Assembly (NCBI GenBank): GCA_018389105.1
Contig: JACATO010000330.1
Coordinates: 1,364,001 to 1,428,000 of the forward strand
From: Nautilus pompilius
Taxonomy: Eukaryota > Mollusca > Cephalopoda > Nautilida > Nautilidae
Direction: 5' to 3'
Length of the DNA: 64,000 nucleotides
The notes beneath the pieces are model-generated. The model made no database searches. It was not told the origin of the DNA and saw nothing but the letters and a program-made list of their open reading frames with translations. This document shows positions 40,601 to 55,600 of this stretch, piece after piece; position 1 is the first letter of the stretch, and each line of letters begins with the position of its first letter. The position numbers and the translations under genes were made by a program.

Positions 40601-43600
40601 AAGCTTATAAAAATCTGTTTTTGAATTTAGCAAAAACAAAATGAGTCAAGATAACAGATTAAAACCAGACTTTAGTAAATTCATTTTTGAAAGTAGAAAC
40701 TGTGCCAATCAATGCATTGGTTACTCTGTATAAGAATTATAAAAGCTACTCATGCACTGTGCCATTTGATGGTCCATATTTTCATCTCTAAATTAAAAAA
40801 ACATTAGCAATCACCAAGGTTCCCATTACACATAGGCAGCCCTTCTCCTCAAAAATTCATATTCAAATTGCCTTGACATAACCAAACAGAAGTGTGTACA
40901 TTATTTGAAAACTATCTACCTAGAATGGCTCAAGAACAGTCAGGCCTCTCCCCATTGGAAACCTATGGAAACTGGACCAAGGATAAATCATATCAAAAAT
41001 AGTTAAATTCTATCCATTTTCCTGTATTCCACATTAGAATTCTAATCATCATGAATTGGATTCTGAATAAACTCATTAAAGGTCCTGTATGTTTTGTTTA
41101 ATTTCTTATAACTAATGTTGGTGAAAAGTCACCTAAAAATTTTATTTTGGAATATTTTTTATCATAATCTTAGAAATAAAGGATAGTATTCTAAAGTTTG
41201 TAAAAATTGGAATTTTTAGTGAATCAATCTCTATCATTTGTGTTTGCAGAAAATGGTGATGTTTTTCTCAACAGGAAATTTTCTAGTGCACTAGCTGCTC
41301 AGTAGACAGAAAAAAAAAAACAAACAAAAAACTGATCTTTGAAATTTAAACTTTAGTAAAGAACTTCATTTTATCTATACCCATGACAATAGTAGGTGAT
41401 TAGGTGTTTTACCAGGCTTATTTCGTTTCTGCTTGTTTCCTCCTTGGTAAGTTGGAAGTTGTGTCTGGTGAGCACCAGCCAAAGATGTCATCCCAACTTC
41501 TCTTGTCACCTGTTGCTGTCGTGCATCATTTTCAATAGTGTATGTTTCTTTACTAGAATATTCCTCCTCCTCTTCTTGCACTATACCATCACTGGTGTAG
41601 CCTGAAAACAACAATGGTACTTTGTCAAATGATTTTAATTCAATCTGTGTTTTTGCATTAATATGCATGAATCAGAGAACTGTCAGTAAAAAAATTTTTG
41701 TATCTCTGGTTTCATTCAGTAAAGTTTATGTTGCTTGAAATCGTTTGATCTTATGTTTAGTTGACTTCAGACTTCTACCTTCAGATCATATGCTGAAAAA
41801 TGAATGACTACTTTCCTATGCATATATTTTAAGTACAGTCTTTAGCAGAGCAGGAAATAAGAGCTGTGAGAGGGAAGAGTGAAGACTAAAGTTAAGCTCA
41901 AATTCATAACAGTTCATTTTACGTTATTATGCTTAGACTGAAAAATGATTATCTTTGGAAATTACAGACCACTCAAACCTTTTTTTTCCTAAGGTAAATT
42001 TATAAGTTTACACTGGAGCTCACTGTGTGCCAAATGGTTTATAAATTCATTTTAAAAACAAAGTAATGTTGCATTCTGTACTTCCATTCTTTACAACCTC
42101 CAGATATGAAATAGAAGTTCCCCCACACAACTAAATCACAGGACAGATTTCATGCTTTTGTTTGCATCCTGAGTGTAGGAAACAAGGATCTTACCAGAAA
42201 TTTATCTTACACACGAACATATATGCACAACAATTCCTTTTCTCTTCTTTAAAATAGAGGAATAGCAGTGAAAATAGGAGTGTGGAGTGGACTATGCCAG
42301 AAGCTTGAATAATTTAAATAGTTCGTAAGCACATAATATTCATCGTTACAGGTTAAAATTTTAAAAAAAAGGGGGGGATTTACTGCAATGTGCTTAATCA
42401 GTCGTTCTCTCTCTCTCTGACTTTCTTGACTGCAGAGTTAAGATTATCCAAGAGTTTTTATAGATTCCATACCAGTAATTTCTGTCATCTTCAGACATTT
42501 TCCCAAGTAATTTTTTTCTTCTTTACAATAATCACAAATAAAATTTTTATAGTTATTATTTTCATTTTGGCAAATTTTTCTCAATGCTCAGATTCTGCAC
42601 ACATCCAAAAGGGTCTTATGCTTAAAATTGTTTGACTATTTATTATGCCAAAAAGAAATCCCTATTTAGAGCAGTCTGTCGGACTACTTCCCACAGTCAT
42701 GGACACAGCAAAGCAACATAAAAATTTATAAAACTTATCTAAACATTGCCAAAAGAGCTACTTCAGAATGGATTAAAGCTTGGTGTTTGATGATTCATAT
42801 TCAGCTTAAAATTTCCTGAAGTACCTGAATTTTTGTTTCTATTTAGGTTAAAAAGATTGATATGCAAAATGATATTGTGGTGTGTTGTTAAAGTTATAAC
42901 TATATTATACAAATCTTGCAATGGCACAGGAAAAACTTGTCCTTCAGCCATGGACCCAAACTAGATTTCTTAATATGCCCATTTACCTATCACTTCTCTT
43001 CAATTATTTTTAAAGTCATTCCAGTTGTTATGTAAACTAAATTTAAAGTTCCCATGGTTGGCTTTTTAATATTCAAATAAAGTCAGACATGATTCAAAAT
43101 TAGTGCTAGCAAAGAGTGAATTTGTTACATTTTAAGTTAAAATTTAAAAATCTAATTAGCATATTTTCTTAATCAAAACCAGATTCTCCCCAATTACAGA
43201 TATTAGCAGTTACATGTCTTGGTTTCCCATTCGCTGACTTGCAGTTCATCCACGCACACGTACACATTTGATTGTGAATAATGGAAAAATGACCTGTATT
43301 AACCGATTAACTATCTATGTTACAGATGCTTTCAAATTCATAAAAAGATGCTATAACTTCATGTCACTAAATATAATATATTCCTCATTATATGGAGCTT
43401 TTTGTTAGTATAACATACCATCATCACCTTCCCTAACTCCCCTGTCATCATCTTCCGTAATACTCTCGAGGTTGTCCACTGTGGATCCACCCCATGTTGC
43501 CATTGTCGCATCAGCACTAGCACTAGCTCTGGAAAAGAAAAATTCCCAATTAGTGTTTCTCAGATATAAAGTAATCAATATTTTGGGCAATTACCTTTAG

Positions 43601-46600
43601 TGCATTAATGCTGAATTTTAAAATGATGCAACAAATCAACTAAGGACATTCAAATGAAACCTGACTGTGACCATCACGGTGATGCTATCTCAGTTTGGTT
43701 TCGTTTGAATGCCCCTAGTATTAACAAACATATTTGCGTCTAATGGAGATGTACAGAGCCAAATAAAAATTTTGGTTAATAGGCGGTGAACAGGAAAGAA
43801 TGACAAGAAAACTTGATTCAATGTATATTTATGCTAGAATGTGTTTTTTCTCTCTTTTTTGTTTGCAGGTTTTCAAATGAAAGAAAAACGTTTTTCAAGT
43901 GTTAAAGAATTCCTGCAAATCCAACATTTGTACACAACCATATTAAGGTAAGAAAATCTAATGAGTGTAAAATACAAGACTGACCAGCAGAGCAGAATCT
44001 TAAGGATTCTTTGGATAAAATGCATCCAAAATATCTGGTGATACAATTCCAATGAATTTTTTCATAACTTTCTACTGGATAATAGGCCTACAAAGTCTTT
44101 GGATTCCACTAAACTTTACAATACCCAAAAAAACGAAATTTTGTAGTAATCTAGTACACACTCCTTACCCAAGTGCATCAGTGGAATAGGAGATGTTATC
44201 ACTCTGATTGTCCTGATTACGATAATGACGCTTTGGTTTGTCTTTCTGCATTATATCCTCCATTTCTTTCTTTCTTTGACGAAGTTCTTCTCTTAGAATT
44301 CGCTGTTTTCGCATCTTATTGTATAGTTCATCATTAGAAGAATCTTCATGTGTGTGTTTAAAAAAAGAAAGAAGTGAGACTCAATCAGAAACAATGTAAA
44401 TGATAAATTTCAAAGCAATATACAAGGAAAAACATTAAGCACATGTACACGTAAACTAAATGATCTGTGATAAGTAAAACCTGAGAATTCAACTCACTGC
44501 CCCAAAACTAAGAGTTATACAATTACAAGAGAAAACATTTCTTCCAATACTGCTCTTCACTGTAATTAACTCTTTGTTAATGATAATTCTATTTAAACTT
44601 CAGTGCAAACTTTCACGAAAAGTTGAAAAATTAAAATATGAAAATTACCATAAAATAATTCACTGAATTTCATGCTGTCTAAATAAACATTTCAAGGTAA
44701 ATGAAAGATGAAATTGTCTTGCTGAGTCAGCCAAATCAAGGAGATTTCTGTCCTGGTGATTGAATCTTCTCCTATTTCTACAAAAACTGAGATAGTTTAA
44801 TTGTGACCTCTACTCACAAGTAACCTGGCCCTCCTCTATGTTCTGTATTTCTGGCTCTGGAGCAAATGTCACCTCATTGGCATCTCGTTCTTTTTCTTTG
44901 TTTGCATTTTCTCTTGCAGCATTGGTCTGAAATAGAACATAACTAGTGAATATCATGTATGTTCTAATCAATGACAAATTTGAAAAGCTTACCCGCATCA
45001 ACTAGTTTCTCTCTCTCTTTCTCATGCATTTTTTTTTTGTAATCTGAGCAACTAAGTTACAAAACATCTTATGAGAAAAATTTTTTTTAAGAAAATATTT
45101 CCAATAGAGACTGGTACTTTATTTAACTTTCAGGACAGTTGATATTGTAAAATCATATTTTGTAGGTACAAAATTTCAAGGCTTATTGTCAGCATGCACA
45201 TGCAGCACTTTATTCAGATATCAGCTATGGTACAGCAGAAATTAGAAATAGCTGCTAAAGAACACGTATCAGAAAATTAGAGCCATTAGTGAAAATTTCT
45301 CCTTAAAAATATCCATGCATGCCATACACATGAATGATCCACCACAAGGTGATTTTACAATAAAAAATTTCTGCTGAAGGATAAACCATAATCCTTTACA
45401 TTAAAATGACGTTGGGCAAGGTTGCCTACCTGTTGGTGGTACAACAGTGTCTATGCACTAATGGCAGCATTCCAATAATCTATTCTTATTTAAACACTCA
45501 AACTTACCACAGGCAGTTTGTCATGAAGTCGAAGTAACTGCTGGTGGACTGTTATCAGATTCTCTCGTTGCTGTTTCAACTCCTCTAATTCTTGAAGCTG
45601 CTGACGCATTTTTGATCCTATTTCAGCAGCTCTGAAGAAAAATTTAAAAGAATAATTTAAGTATGACCAAAAGATGACAGTTCTCAAAGCATTACCTCTT
45701 CACCCTTCAGTTTCTTTTTAGTGTTGCCATCAAATAAATCTGTAAGATGCTTTTTTTTTTACATTACTCGAGAAGTAAAACAATTTAAACACATATGCTG
45801 TTGATTGTTATGTCATTCCAGCAGCATTTTTTCTTCTTCCACAAATTACTTTTTGTGGTAGTTGCTTTACCAATAATATGGCTTCAAACAGGCATGTCAA
45901 TTTTCATGGATTCTTGAGAACTTTCCTTTACATATGGCTTATCTTAATACTGTTAACATTTTTTTCCCCCATACTTCCTAAAGTTAAGTCTCTCAACCAT
46001 GCAAATAATTATGTAATAACACGATTTTTTTTTTGTTATTTAGTAATGCCTAGCTTTAAACTTCAGCATTCTATAACATTGTGAACAGGTTTGTGACAAC
46101 AGGAATAACGTGGAAAAATGGCAACAAATTGAACTAAAGAGTTTATCAAAAAAGCACTGAAGCAATTAAAAAATAATCTGCATGCAAACTGTATCCCAAA
46201 GACATGTCAAAACTGTCTCCTTTAATGTGATTTCCATATATATTGCAATGGACACAAATTGTTAACCAGCAACAATAGGCTGGTGTAATACCTGACCTAC
46301 AAGCTAAAACTGCATTTTGGCATGGAATGAAAGAGCTGTGACTTTCATAGCTACAACTCTTGCTGCCTGACAGTCTTACATTGAGATTAAAGCACAATAT
46401 GGGAGTAGAAGGTAACAAGAATGACTGACATGGCTCAATTGCATTGATGACAGTCAATTCTGTAAATCACAAAGAAAAGACTGACCAAAATCTTCCTGAT
46501 AACAATTATTCAATTCACTGCTTAATAGTATAAAGAATCTGAACTCATTCCCCCACCTCTCTCTCAAAAAAGAGTCAAACAAAAATATTACTAATATTTA

Positions 46601-49600
46601 TTAATCATAAATCACTATGGATGCAATGCTGGGAAAGACTGAAGATTTTAGTGTGAAATGTAATCAATGATTGTAACTGCCTATATTAGAAAGAAAGAAA
46701 AATTGCCATCAAAAAATGTTGAGAATAGTTTCAGCTAACACTTGCTCTTATAAATTGTGCACAAGTATTGTGTTGAAAATAACCATACCCTTAATTCTAG
46801 AAAGCTTGATTTTTTTTTTTTTTTAAAAACTTCAGATAAAAAAATTATGACAAACTGGCAAGCAGGCCAAACCTATGCCTTCTAAAATTCTCAACTCTCT
46901 TCTGATGGTTGGAATCTTTTATTTTTCCTAAAATAAATAAAATAAACTGGCCAGCCATCTGACAGAACTACACTGAAAATACGTTTATGCATAGTTTGCT
47001 CATATACAGATTTGAAAAGAAAAAGCTTCATTTTTCACAATAAAACAAGCAAATTTAATTGTAAAAACAGTCTAACATTAAGAAGAAAAAAAAGACATTA
47101 CACAGGAATTTTATAGAAATAAACTATTTTAAGCAGAAGCTTAAACGAAAAATCACGAAGCAGTTCTAAGGTATGGTAACCAGTTTGACAATTTAAAAAA
47201 ATAATTTAGAACAAAATTTGTCACTGATCAAGTTTAATTCAGAGAACACCATGTGTTTTTCTAAGAATAACATTCCAGAATTATGAATATTACAGCATCT
47301 CATATCTATTACAGTAATGCTATTATGCTTTGGACAATTATCATCTCTTGAATAGATCTACATGGCTTAAAATAATTTGTTTCATGTTTGTATATCTTAA
47401 ATATATTCAGAACAGATTCTTAAAGTTAACTAAACTTTTGCTTTATAAAAAAGACAACAAATGGAATGCACTGTGTTACCTATTTTGCAATGGAACCATT
47501 CTCTCATTGTAATGTTCAGCTGCCTTGGCATCCATTTGATCTTGTAATGCAGTATCAATATCAGAGGTTAGATCAGCATGGTCTCTGACATTCTGCTGAG
47601 AATCATGTTCTATTGATCCAGGGATGTCTTCAAGACCATCAGGTATAACAAGAGCAGTGGGATCAGGTGATCCTTCCAGTTTACCAATGAATGTTTGCAG
47701 TTGTTTCAGTCTATCTTTGGCACACTTCAGTTCTCTACAATAAAATTAGTTTAACGTAACCAGAACACAGTAAACAACATTTTCAGCACTTGATGTAATG
47801 AATTAGTGGTGCAATAGATGTTACTGAAGCTGTCTCACTTCAAACATTGAGTAAAGCAACTAGCAATAAATATTAGTGGTAACATTTTCTCCTTAGATTA
47901 GGTGCCTCATCACCTAGAAACTAAACTCTCTCTAGTACTCTCAATGATGACGACAACAGCAAAACAATACAATTTTTTTAAAGAAAATCTCATGTAAAGC
48001 TTAATAGACTGAATATCTACATCTATACATACATGGATGGTCCTGAATATTTTTCAAGATGGTCGCCAATAATCTGCCAAAATATTTTCAACCATTGATT
48101 TAATTTCTTATTTACAGTAAGAGGTGTAATGGAATTATTTCCAGAGAATTAAAAGTTATTTCAAATGAAACCAAAACCATCGGCTAATGAAGACAAATCA
48201 GATGTTTTACCAAAAGCATTCTGAAGATATCGTGTGAAAATAATATACATTGAGTTGGTATTTACTCAGTCATTCACATTCAAAGTTTCAACAGAATATC
48301 CAGCCAATACTGGTGGAAATTCATCAGTTTCTGTAATTCATGTTGTAGAAACCTTGATTGGTCTGGGTGTGATATTTTAATGCATGGAGCTGCTTATAGT
48401 CTCTGAAGACTCCAAGGTTAAAAAAAATACAAACAAACAAACCAGAAAGCATGTTAACATAGGGAAGATAATCACAAAGCTTCTACAAATCATTCACAGC
48501 TTTGTCAATTTGATTACCAGAAAATTTAATGCTCTTCATTATCCAATGTCTCATCAGGAGATACATCTACTAAAATCTCTACTCATTCAACAATAGTGGC
48601 AACATCCTCAAAATCAAAAATATAAGCATAAAGATACTTAAAAAAAAAACAAACAAAAAAGTGTGTTTCTGCACCTAGTTTGAAAAGAAAGTTGGATACT
48701 TCCATAAGCAGCATGAAAGCTCAATTGTGACTGATTAAAAAATCATCATCAATGGTTTTCAATAAGTGACACGTTTCTCTGTGTGTATCAATCTTTCAAC
48801 ATCAGAAAAGCTACATTTAGAATGCAGGATAAAAATAAAAATGTCACCATTACAACTGAATACACTAAATATTTAGCAAGCCATTTTCCTGAAAATTTAC
48901 AACAAAAGCAAGTTATACATATATTAATTTTCAGAAACATCGACCTAAGGTCATGCCCCCAATTCAGATAAACAGCCAGTTCTACTAAGCAAACCAAACA
49001 TGCACATTTGTTTTTTTTTTAAATGAATATAACATTAACAAGAGATTAAATCAAGTTGAACCAGACAAGTCAATCCCTAAGACAATTAATGCATGCCATT
49101 AAAAAATCCTAAGACCTGACCTTAATTTACCTCCTTCCTCAAAATTTCATTTGTTAGTTTCATCTTTCATATATTTCAGTAGTTGAACGACAACTAGAAA
49201 AGCTACCATAAAAGAATAAAATTAGTTAATGAAAAGGTCAATATGTAGATAAATTGTGTTAAAACTAAACAATCTAAACAGCCATGCAGATCACTGAACT
49301 TTCAATTCAATTTATTTGTGGCATTTACACTAGAAGCAAAGGCACTTAGAGTAGGACTTTCCTATATGTCTTACATGAACAAGAAAAAAAAATTTTTTTT
49401 TTAAAAAGCATTCATCATTCCACATAGTACTAGTGATTAATCCAACATTTTAAAACAGTGAATCTGACCTTAGGAAAAATTGTTTTAAAAATATATATTT
49501 TTTAGAAAAATATTTTATCAGAACCTCAAATTTGAAAGAGTGCTAACAATGACAACGCAAGTTTCTGATCACAAGTGTAAACTCATCTGCTTACCTCCTT

Positions 49601-52600
49601 TACATTGTGGAATTACCTGAGCAAAGTTAATAAAAAATAATGCAGTCTTCCATAAAAAGATTCAAGTATTTTTTGAAAGTGAAAGAATGCAATTAGTTTT
49701 GTTTAAAAAAATGAAACAAACTTAAAATGCTGACAAATGATTCCATACAGTTAGAATTTAAAATATTTGGCTTCATTTCTTTTCTTTGTAAAAATGTATA
49801 AAAAAAACCTTGTCTGCATAATTTGGGATTAAGAAGCTCAACAATTTATTCAAACTAGACTAATATATAATTGAGAATAGAGCATAGCAAATTCTGTTCA
49901 GAATAAATTTACCTCCGAAGACAATTTAAAAGAAAGCTATTCTAAGAAGCCAATCAACATATGTAAAAACCCTGTTCTTTTGAACCAACTATACAAAGAT
50001 TTCTTAAATGGAATTAGCTGTTCCATGGATTCATCTATCTGTTACTAAAAACCACTCACTGAAGTCCAACCTACTATGTTGTTTAGAGTTTTAGGTAACA
50101 AATAACATCTTATCAGCCAAAAATAAACAAAGCAAACAAATTTATTAGTGTATATTTTAACACCTATGGCAGCTTTTTTTTTTCCAAAGGAAAACAGTCC
50201 TGAATGACTGCAGTAAAGCTGTAGTGGATGGTATTCACTGCAGATTAGCAATAAAGTGCCAAAGCTAAAAAGCTACACAACATTCTATGTTGTCAGACTT
50301 AACAAGTTTCATTTACTTGTGACTGGTGACCACCTTAGCTGTTTTTCTTAATGATAGCCAGATCTAGTAGCATTATTTAAATCTGCACAATTTGAATATT
50401 TCTTAAAAGCAAACTGTATTCTTACTTGACTTTATCCTGTATTTCTGGGTTTTCAGAAAACTTGATATCAGCAAAGTCAGCATCTTCATCCAGATTTGAT
50501 GCATTATCTTCATTGGAATGCTGTTGATTGTCTTCTAGACTATGTCCTCCTCCCAAAGCAAAGTGTTCCCCATGGTCTCTACTCTGTTCCTGCAAAGACT
50601 TTCTCTGAGCGCTGAAACAGCAGATTTGATACATGACACACCACACATAATTAACAGTAAAACTTCAACAAACAGGGAGAATACAGCCATTTAGCAAAAT
50701 TGTCAGTTGGAAAAAAGAACCCAAAAACACATTACCTGTCTTCATTTGTACTGGCAACATTCTGTGCAGATTCATCACCTCCACCCATATCATCATTTAC
50801 CTCCTGATAATATTGAACCAGGTGTCTAAGCTGACCTAATCTATCCCGAACATCTTGCAGTTTTCTATAAGAAAAAAAAAAAAAAAACGACGAATAACAA
50901 AACAAGCATGTAGTACACATCTCACTAATATTTTTGTTCGTCCCATAACAAATTAATTTAATCTACCTAACATATTTACAGAACTACCCCAAAGAAAAAT
51001 CTATATAAGTACTTGTAAGAGATACCTAAAAAAAGAAAGAAAAAAATTACAATCATTCCATGTCATTTTAATAACTTTTTAATGAGTTTTTTCCCCAACT
51101 TTTTTTTACTTTATTCGTAGCTACCACCACCTCAGTTACATTTAAAAACTGTAGAAGATTAGTAAACATGATTTTTTTTAAGCGTTGAATTCAAAATGAA
51201 AGTATATCAATTTTAGTAGAGTGAGATTAGTTTCTACAATAAAAAATTCAAGATTAATTGGTTACATAAACTAGTACCTAACAGAATCCAAATATGCAGA
51301 TTATAGCTTTAGTACTTTATATGGAATTATATAACAGTTTTATTTTGATATTCTTGGATTAATGTTAATTAAACACTGCAGCTCTCTAAGATTTAAAAAA
51401 TTTTAATTTTATACTTTATTTTATATAATTTAGACAATGAAAATGTAAAAAAAATTATGGTAAAATGCTGTTCAGATACTCTAACATTTTTATCCCTGGA
51501 ATAAGCTACTCAATGATATTTTCAGGAGAATGACTTACTGCAATTTTTCTTGAGCATCAAGAAGATTAAGGACCTGCTGGGTGTTATCAGATCCATCAGC
51601 TGTTTCTCCAGTAGCCCCTGGCTGCTCCTGCACAGTTGCAGCTTCACTAGAAACTTCTGGCTCTGCTGATGAAATGGGGGAAAACAAACAAACAAAAAAA
51701 AAACCCACCTATAACTGCATTCATCATCACAATCATTTCTGTATTCCAAAAAATGAGAAAAAAAAAATGATAATTTTTAACACTATCAAAATGTTTTGTT
51801 ATGCATTTGTTTACTATCAAAGCCAAGTAGAAATGAAAATATTTTAAAGTATAATTTGATTAAAGATGTACCAAAATTCAAAACTTCCTGTTAAACACTA
51901 TAACTACCTATTTAAAAGTTTTGCCTCTCTGGTCACTGTATTAAAACTTTCCATGAGGTGCTAGATGTTTCTCCATTCAATCATTAACACTGTACACAAT
52001 GTATAAAGCAAGGTAGGCAGACACTTGTGATGGCAAATGCATCATTCAAGTTTATTCCATCCTACAGATGATCAGTTGGATTGAGATTAGAGGATTGTGC
52101 TGGCCATGGAGGATGCCTGAAATCACTATGTTCAACAAAGCAAGAACTCAATGTGGATACAGATGATGGGAGCATTGTCATCTTGGAAGTAGCTGTCCCC
52201 CATCAGGGTTCATATGAAGCATCACTGGATGCAATTGGTTGGAGATGATGTTGAGGTAAGCTTTGGCATTCATCTTGCCTCCTAAAAAGGACCAAGAAGC
52301 CCAGTGTATACCAGTAAAACATGCCTCAAACTAGAGTTCATCACCAAACACTTAGGCAGTTTGGACCACACAGAAGTCTATTGATTTGAGAGACTTTCTC
52401 CAAACCTATCTTCTCCCACTGTGAAAAAAAAAAAGAAAGAAGGGGGAGTGGTGGTGAAGTGCAACTCATTAGGCCAATGTCTGCACTTCTTCATGCCACA
52501 CAAGGCATCTTAACGTTGACAACTGATCAGTGTTTTACACAAAAGTCTCCTACCTCTATAGTCCATTCATTGCAATGTTTTTCACAAGGTACAGCTAGAG

Positions 52601-55600
52601 ATGATTGTGGGTCACCTTATATTGAAGTCTCAAAGCCAAACTGACAATCTTCTAACTGCCTTTTCCCTGTTTCAATCAGTGTTTGCATCCATAATTCTGC
52701 CATGCAGACATTTTTTTTTCTCATTTTTTGCCAATGCTGGTAAACATGAGCAACTGATGTTTTGGTTGCATCAGCTCCTCAGGTCAGGCCCAAAGACGAA
52801 AGGGTAGACTGGCTGGCCTCTTTATTAGGACCAGTGTATATAATTGTTGTAAATTTAAAAGGCTTAACAAAAACAATCTTCCCCTGCAAAATATGATTCT
52901 AATTTCTTTTATACAAACTTTAATATTTACATTAAAAAAGAAACAAATATTTATTTGTAGATGGTTTTGTACAGTTATTCTCATAGTTAAGTACAAAGGA
53001 TGCTGTAATAAGTATGCAATAGATGACTAATATGACAGTATCAAGAGAAACTTTTTCTTACCATTATTCATCATTTGTGGAAGATGTTGGACACGAAGAG
53101 TTTGTAAATGTTGTAGGAGTTCATTCATGCGTTGTTTCTTTTCCTGCAAATCCTGCAGTTTGTTCTCAAGCTGCTGCCGATTAAAAGTCACCGATGAATC
53201 TTGAGGATCTTCGTTCTGCTCCACCATTTGGTTTGTTGGAACAGTGGGTTCCTGTAAGGACATAAGCAAAATTTGAGGGAGAAAAAACACAACACTTCAT
53301 CCAACAGGAATGCAGACTGCAATAAAATAGAAGCAGCCTGGCACAAAGTCCTATCTAGCACCTTCAGAAGTTTAACATAAAATCCTTTCTTTAGGAACAT
53401 CTGAACCAAGCCCTCAAGATATAACAGCAAAACAGAGCGTAGACCAAATAGAATTAGCTTCAATGTTAACAAATTCAACTCAGCTTACCTGAAAAACATT
53501 AAACACCAAGATATCAGAGAAAAAACTAAATTTTAAAAAAAAATTCTATACTTTTGATGTTTAAATTACTTCTTGTTAGGGATTTTTTATAGATAGGAAT
53601 AGAAACAAAAACTCACATCTGAATTCAAACCATAAGTAGTTTTCAGCATGTTGAGCCGACCCCTCAACAATGACAGCTTGTTCTCTATTTCTTCTTTATT
53701 TTGTTCATTGTCCGCTATGTTCTCCTGATCTGTCTCTGTTTCTTCACATTCATTGTCAGATACCTCTGCTGATGTGTGGCTTGAAGCAGTCTCTGTCTGA
53801 TCTAGAGTAGAATGTTCATTTAGCACTAGAAAAATATGTACAATCAGTTGTTAAAACAAGTATGCAAACTTTTCTTTTGGTACCTAAACAAAAATTTAGT
53901 TAAGTATCTTATAACTCAAATTTGAATAAACATTTCTTTTTAAAATTTAACACACACACTTTCTCCCACCCCCTTCAAAATCTAAACAAACACATTCTAG
54001 TCATTTGACATATCAACTGGCCTTAGCAAACTTCCCAAAAAATGGCTGAGCACCAATGAATCATTTGATTCTGTCTATACTATAGACAGTACACGTAGAA
54101 TGATGCTAGTCCACATTATCACCTCCTGACTATTTATATTACTTAGTTTTTCTTGCATGTTACCTAGTTTATTTATTTACTTGATATGCGATGGAATCCA
54201 ACAGTGAATCCTTTCCATCTAGTGATTTGGAAGTAAAGACCTCAGATCCATCATCATTTAGCTGGTTGAAAAGCAATGGAGAAACATCAAGGAATGTGTC
54301 AGAAGTGGAGAATGAAAACAATAGCAAGGAGTGAGGTTGTTGAGCAGAAAAAGTAATCTGCAGCTGATCAACATGGACTGGACTAAGAAAACACTGACAT
54401 CAACCTGAAGATCGATGTCCACAACAATGAAAGGCTAGTAGATTTTTTATGAGCTGGTATCAAAAGATTTCTTCTATTACATAAATGATACATTTAACTG
54501 CTATGCCATACAGACCAAGATGGAAGCAGACAGCGCTGACAACACCGGGACAGACACCACCAAGTTAAAGATGAAAATGTCTGTAGCAGTAAAACAATTC
54601 TTTGTAAATACAATCTTCCCTTGCCAACTGCAGTTTCTAATATCCATGGTGTACGCATGCCATGTTCCAGTTTCTGCCACTACAGCATAGTGGTGCATCA
54701 AGCATGTCTATATCAATGCTAAAGGAAATCTGGTAACAAAAATCTGTTTGACAATGAAAAACATGGTTTGGTAATGATTATATAATAACAAATGAAATTA
54801 ATGAGTTTTGTGCACTTAAATGCAAACAACTGGTAGCAATTTAGCCAAGAATCTGTCAGACATGGTGTTTGATGCTGACCCCTTAATAGAAAGGGGCCTA
54901 AAGTTGAAGGGCTTGGAAACCTGATGTTGCCATACAGGGAGCTTCAGAAAGACCCCCAAAAGATGAAGCACTCATCAACCTCGAGCTACTTCAACTGTCC
55001 CTCCACCACCGCCTCTTCACCACAACCTTCCATCAGTAGCATGTCCTTTCTTCTCTTCATTTCTGAGGATAGGAAAGTCCTTCATCCCCCTATCCTCTCT
55101 CTCTCATGAAAGGACTAACCACTACCTACATCCACACCTCCATCCACCAGCATCATCATGATATTAAAGGTAATACTATTTCTGTATTCTATGTTATATA
55201 GTTATTGAGTGAATAGGATGTGTAGTGTACTCAGCAAGTTGTGTAACCCCCACCTGTGGAACATAATCCCCATTTTCCCATAAGCCTTTAGTCTTGCAAA
55301 CTGGTGGGGGGGGGGGGGTTTCAAGAATGTAACCCCCATGGTTAGTGAGGTATAGCTGTACTGCATTTCCTGAATGGGAAAGAGTTAATATCCATATTAA
55401 TAATTAAGCCTATGTTTATTAGCACACAGGAATTTTCATTGAGTCTTCACTTGAGACAAATCAGCTGCAAGTTCAGTGTCCAATGTATGTTGTTCTAAAA
55501 GGTCAAATAGTGAAGAAACTTAAATTACCAAATTTATGAAACCATTTTTCCCTTTCTTTTTAAAGCAGCAAAGGTATGCATTTTCACCTGCCCCACTGTC

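Larger units (their letters stand above)
54000..55388 (+). mobile_element. piggyBac-like element, copy C (interrupted)
   Basis: The transposase start is clearest here: from about 54189 it reads MESNSESFPSSDLEVKTSDP then SFSWLKSNGETSRN. A degraded core-domain start (IDVHNNERLVDFL-like) and the ADSADNTGTDTTK segment follow, shared with copies A and D. The 3' end is ...GGGAAAGAGTTAA, whose complement TTAACTCTTTCCCATTC matches the 5' end of copy A. The 5' TTAA is not certain. The right half is split by a Tigger-type fragment at about 54840-55361. Confidence 0.7.
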
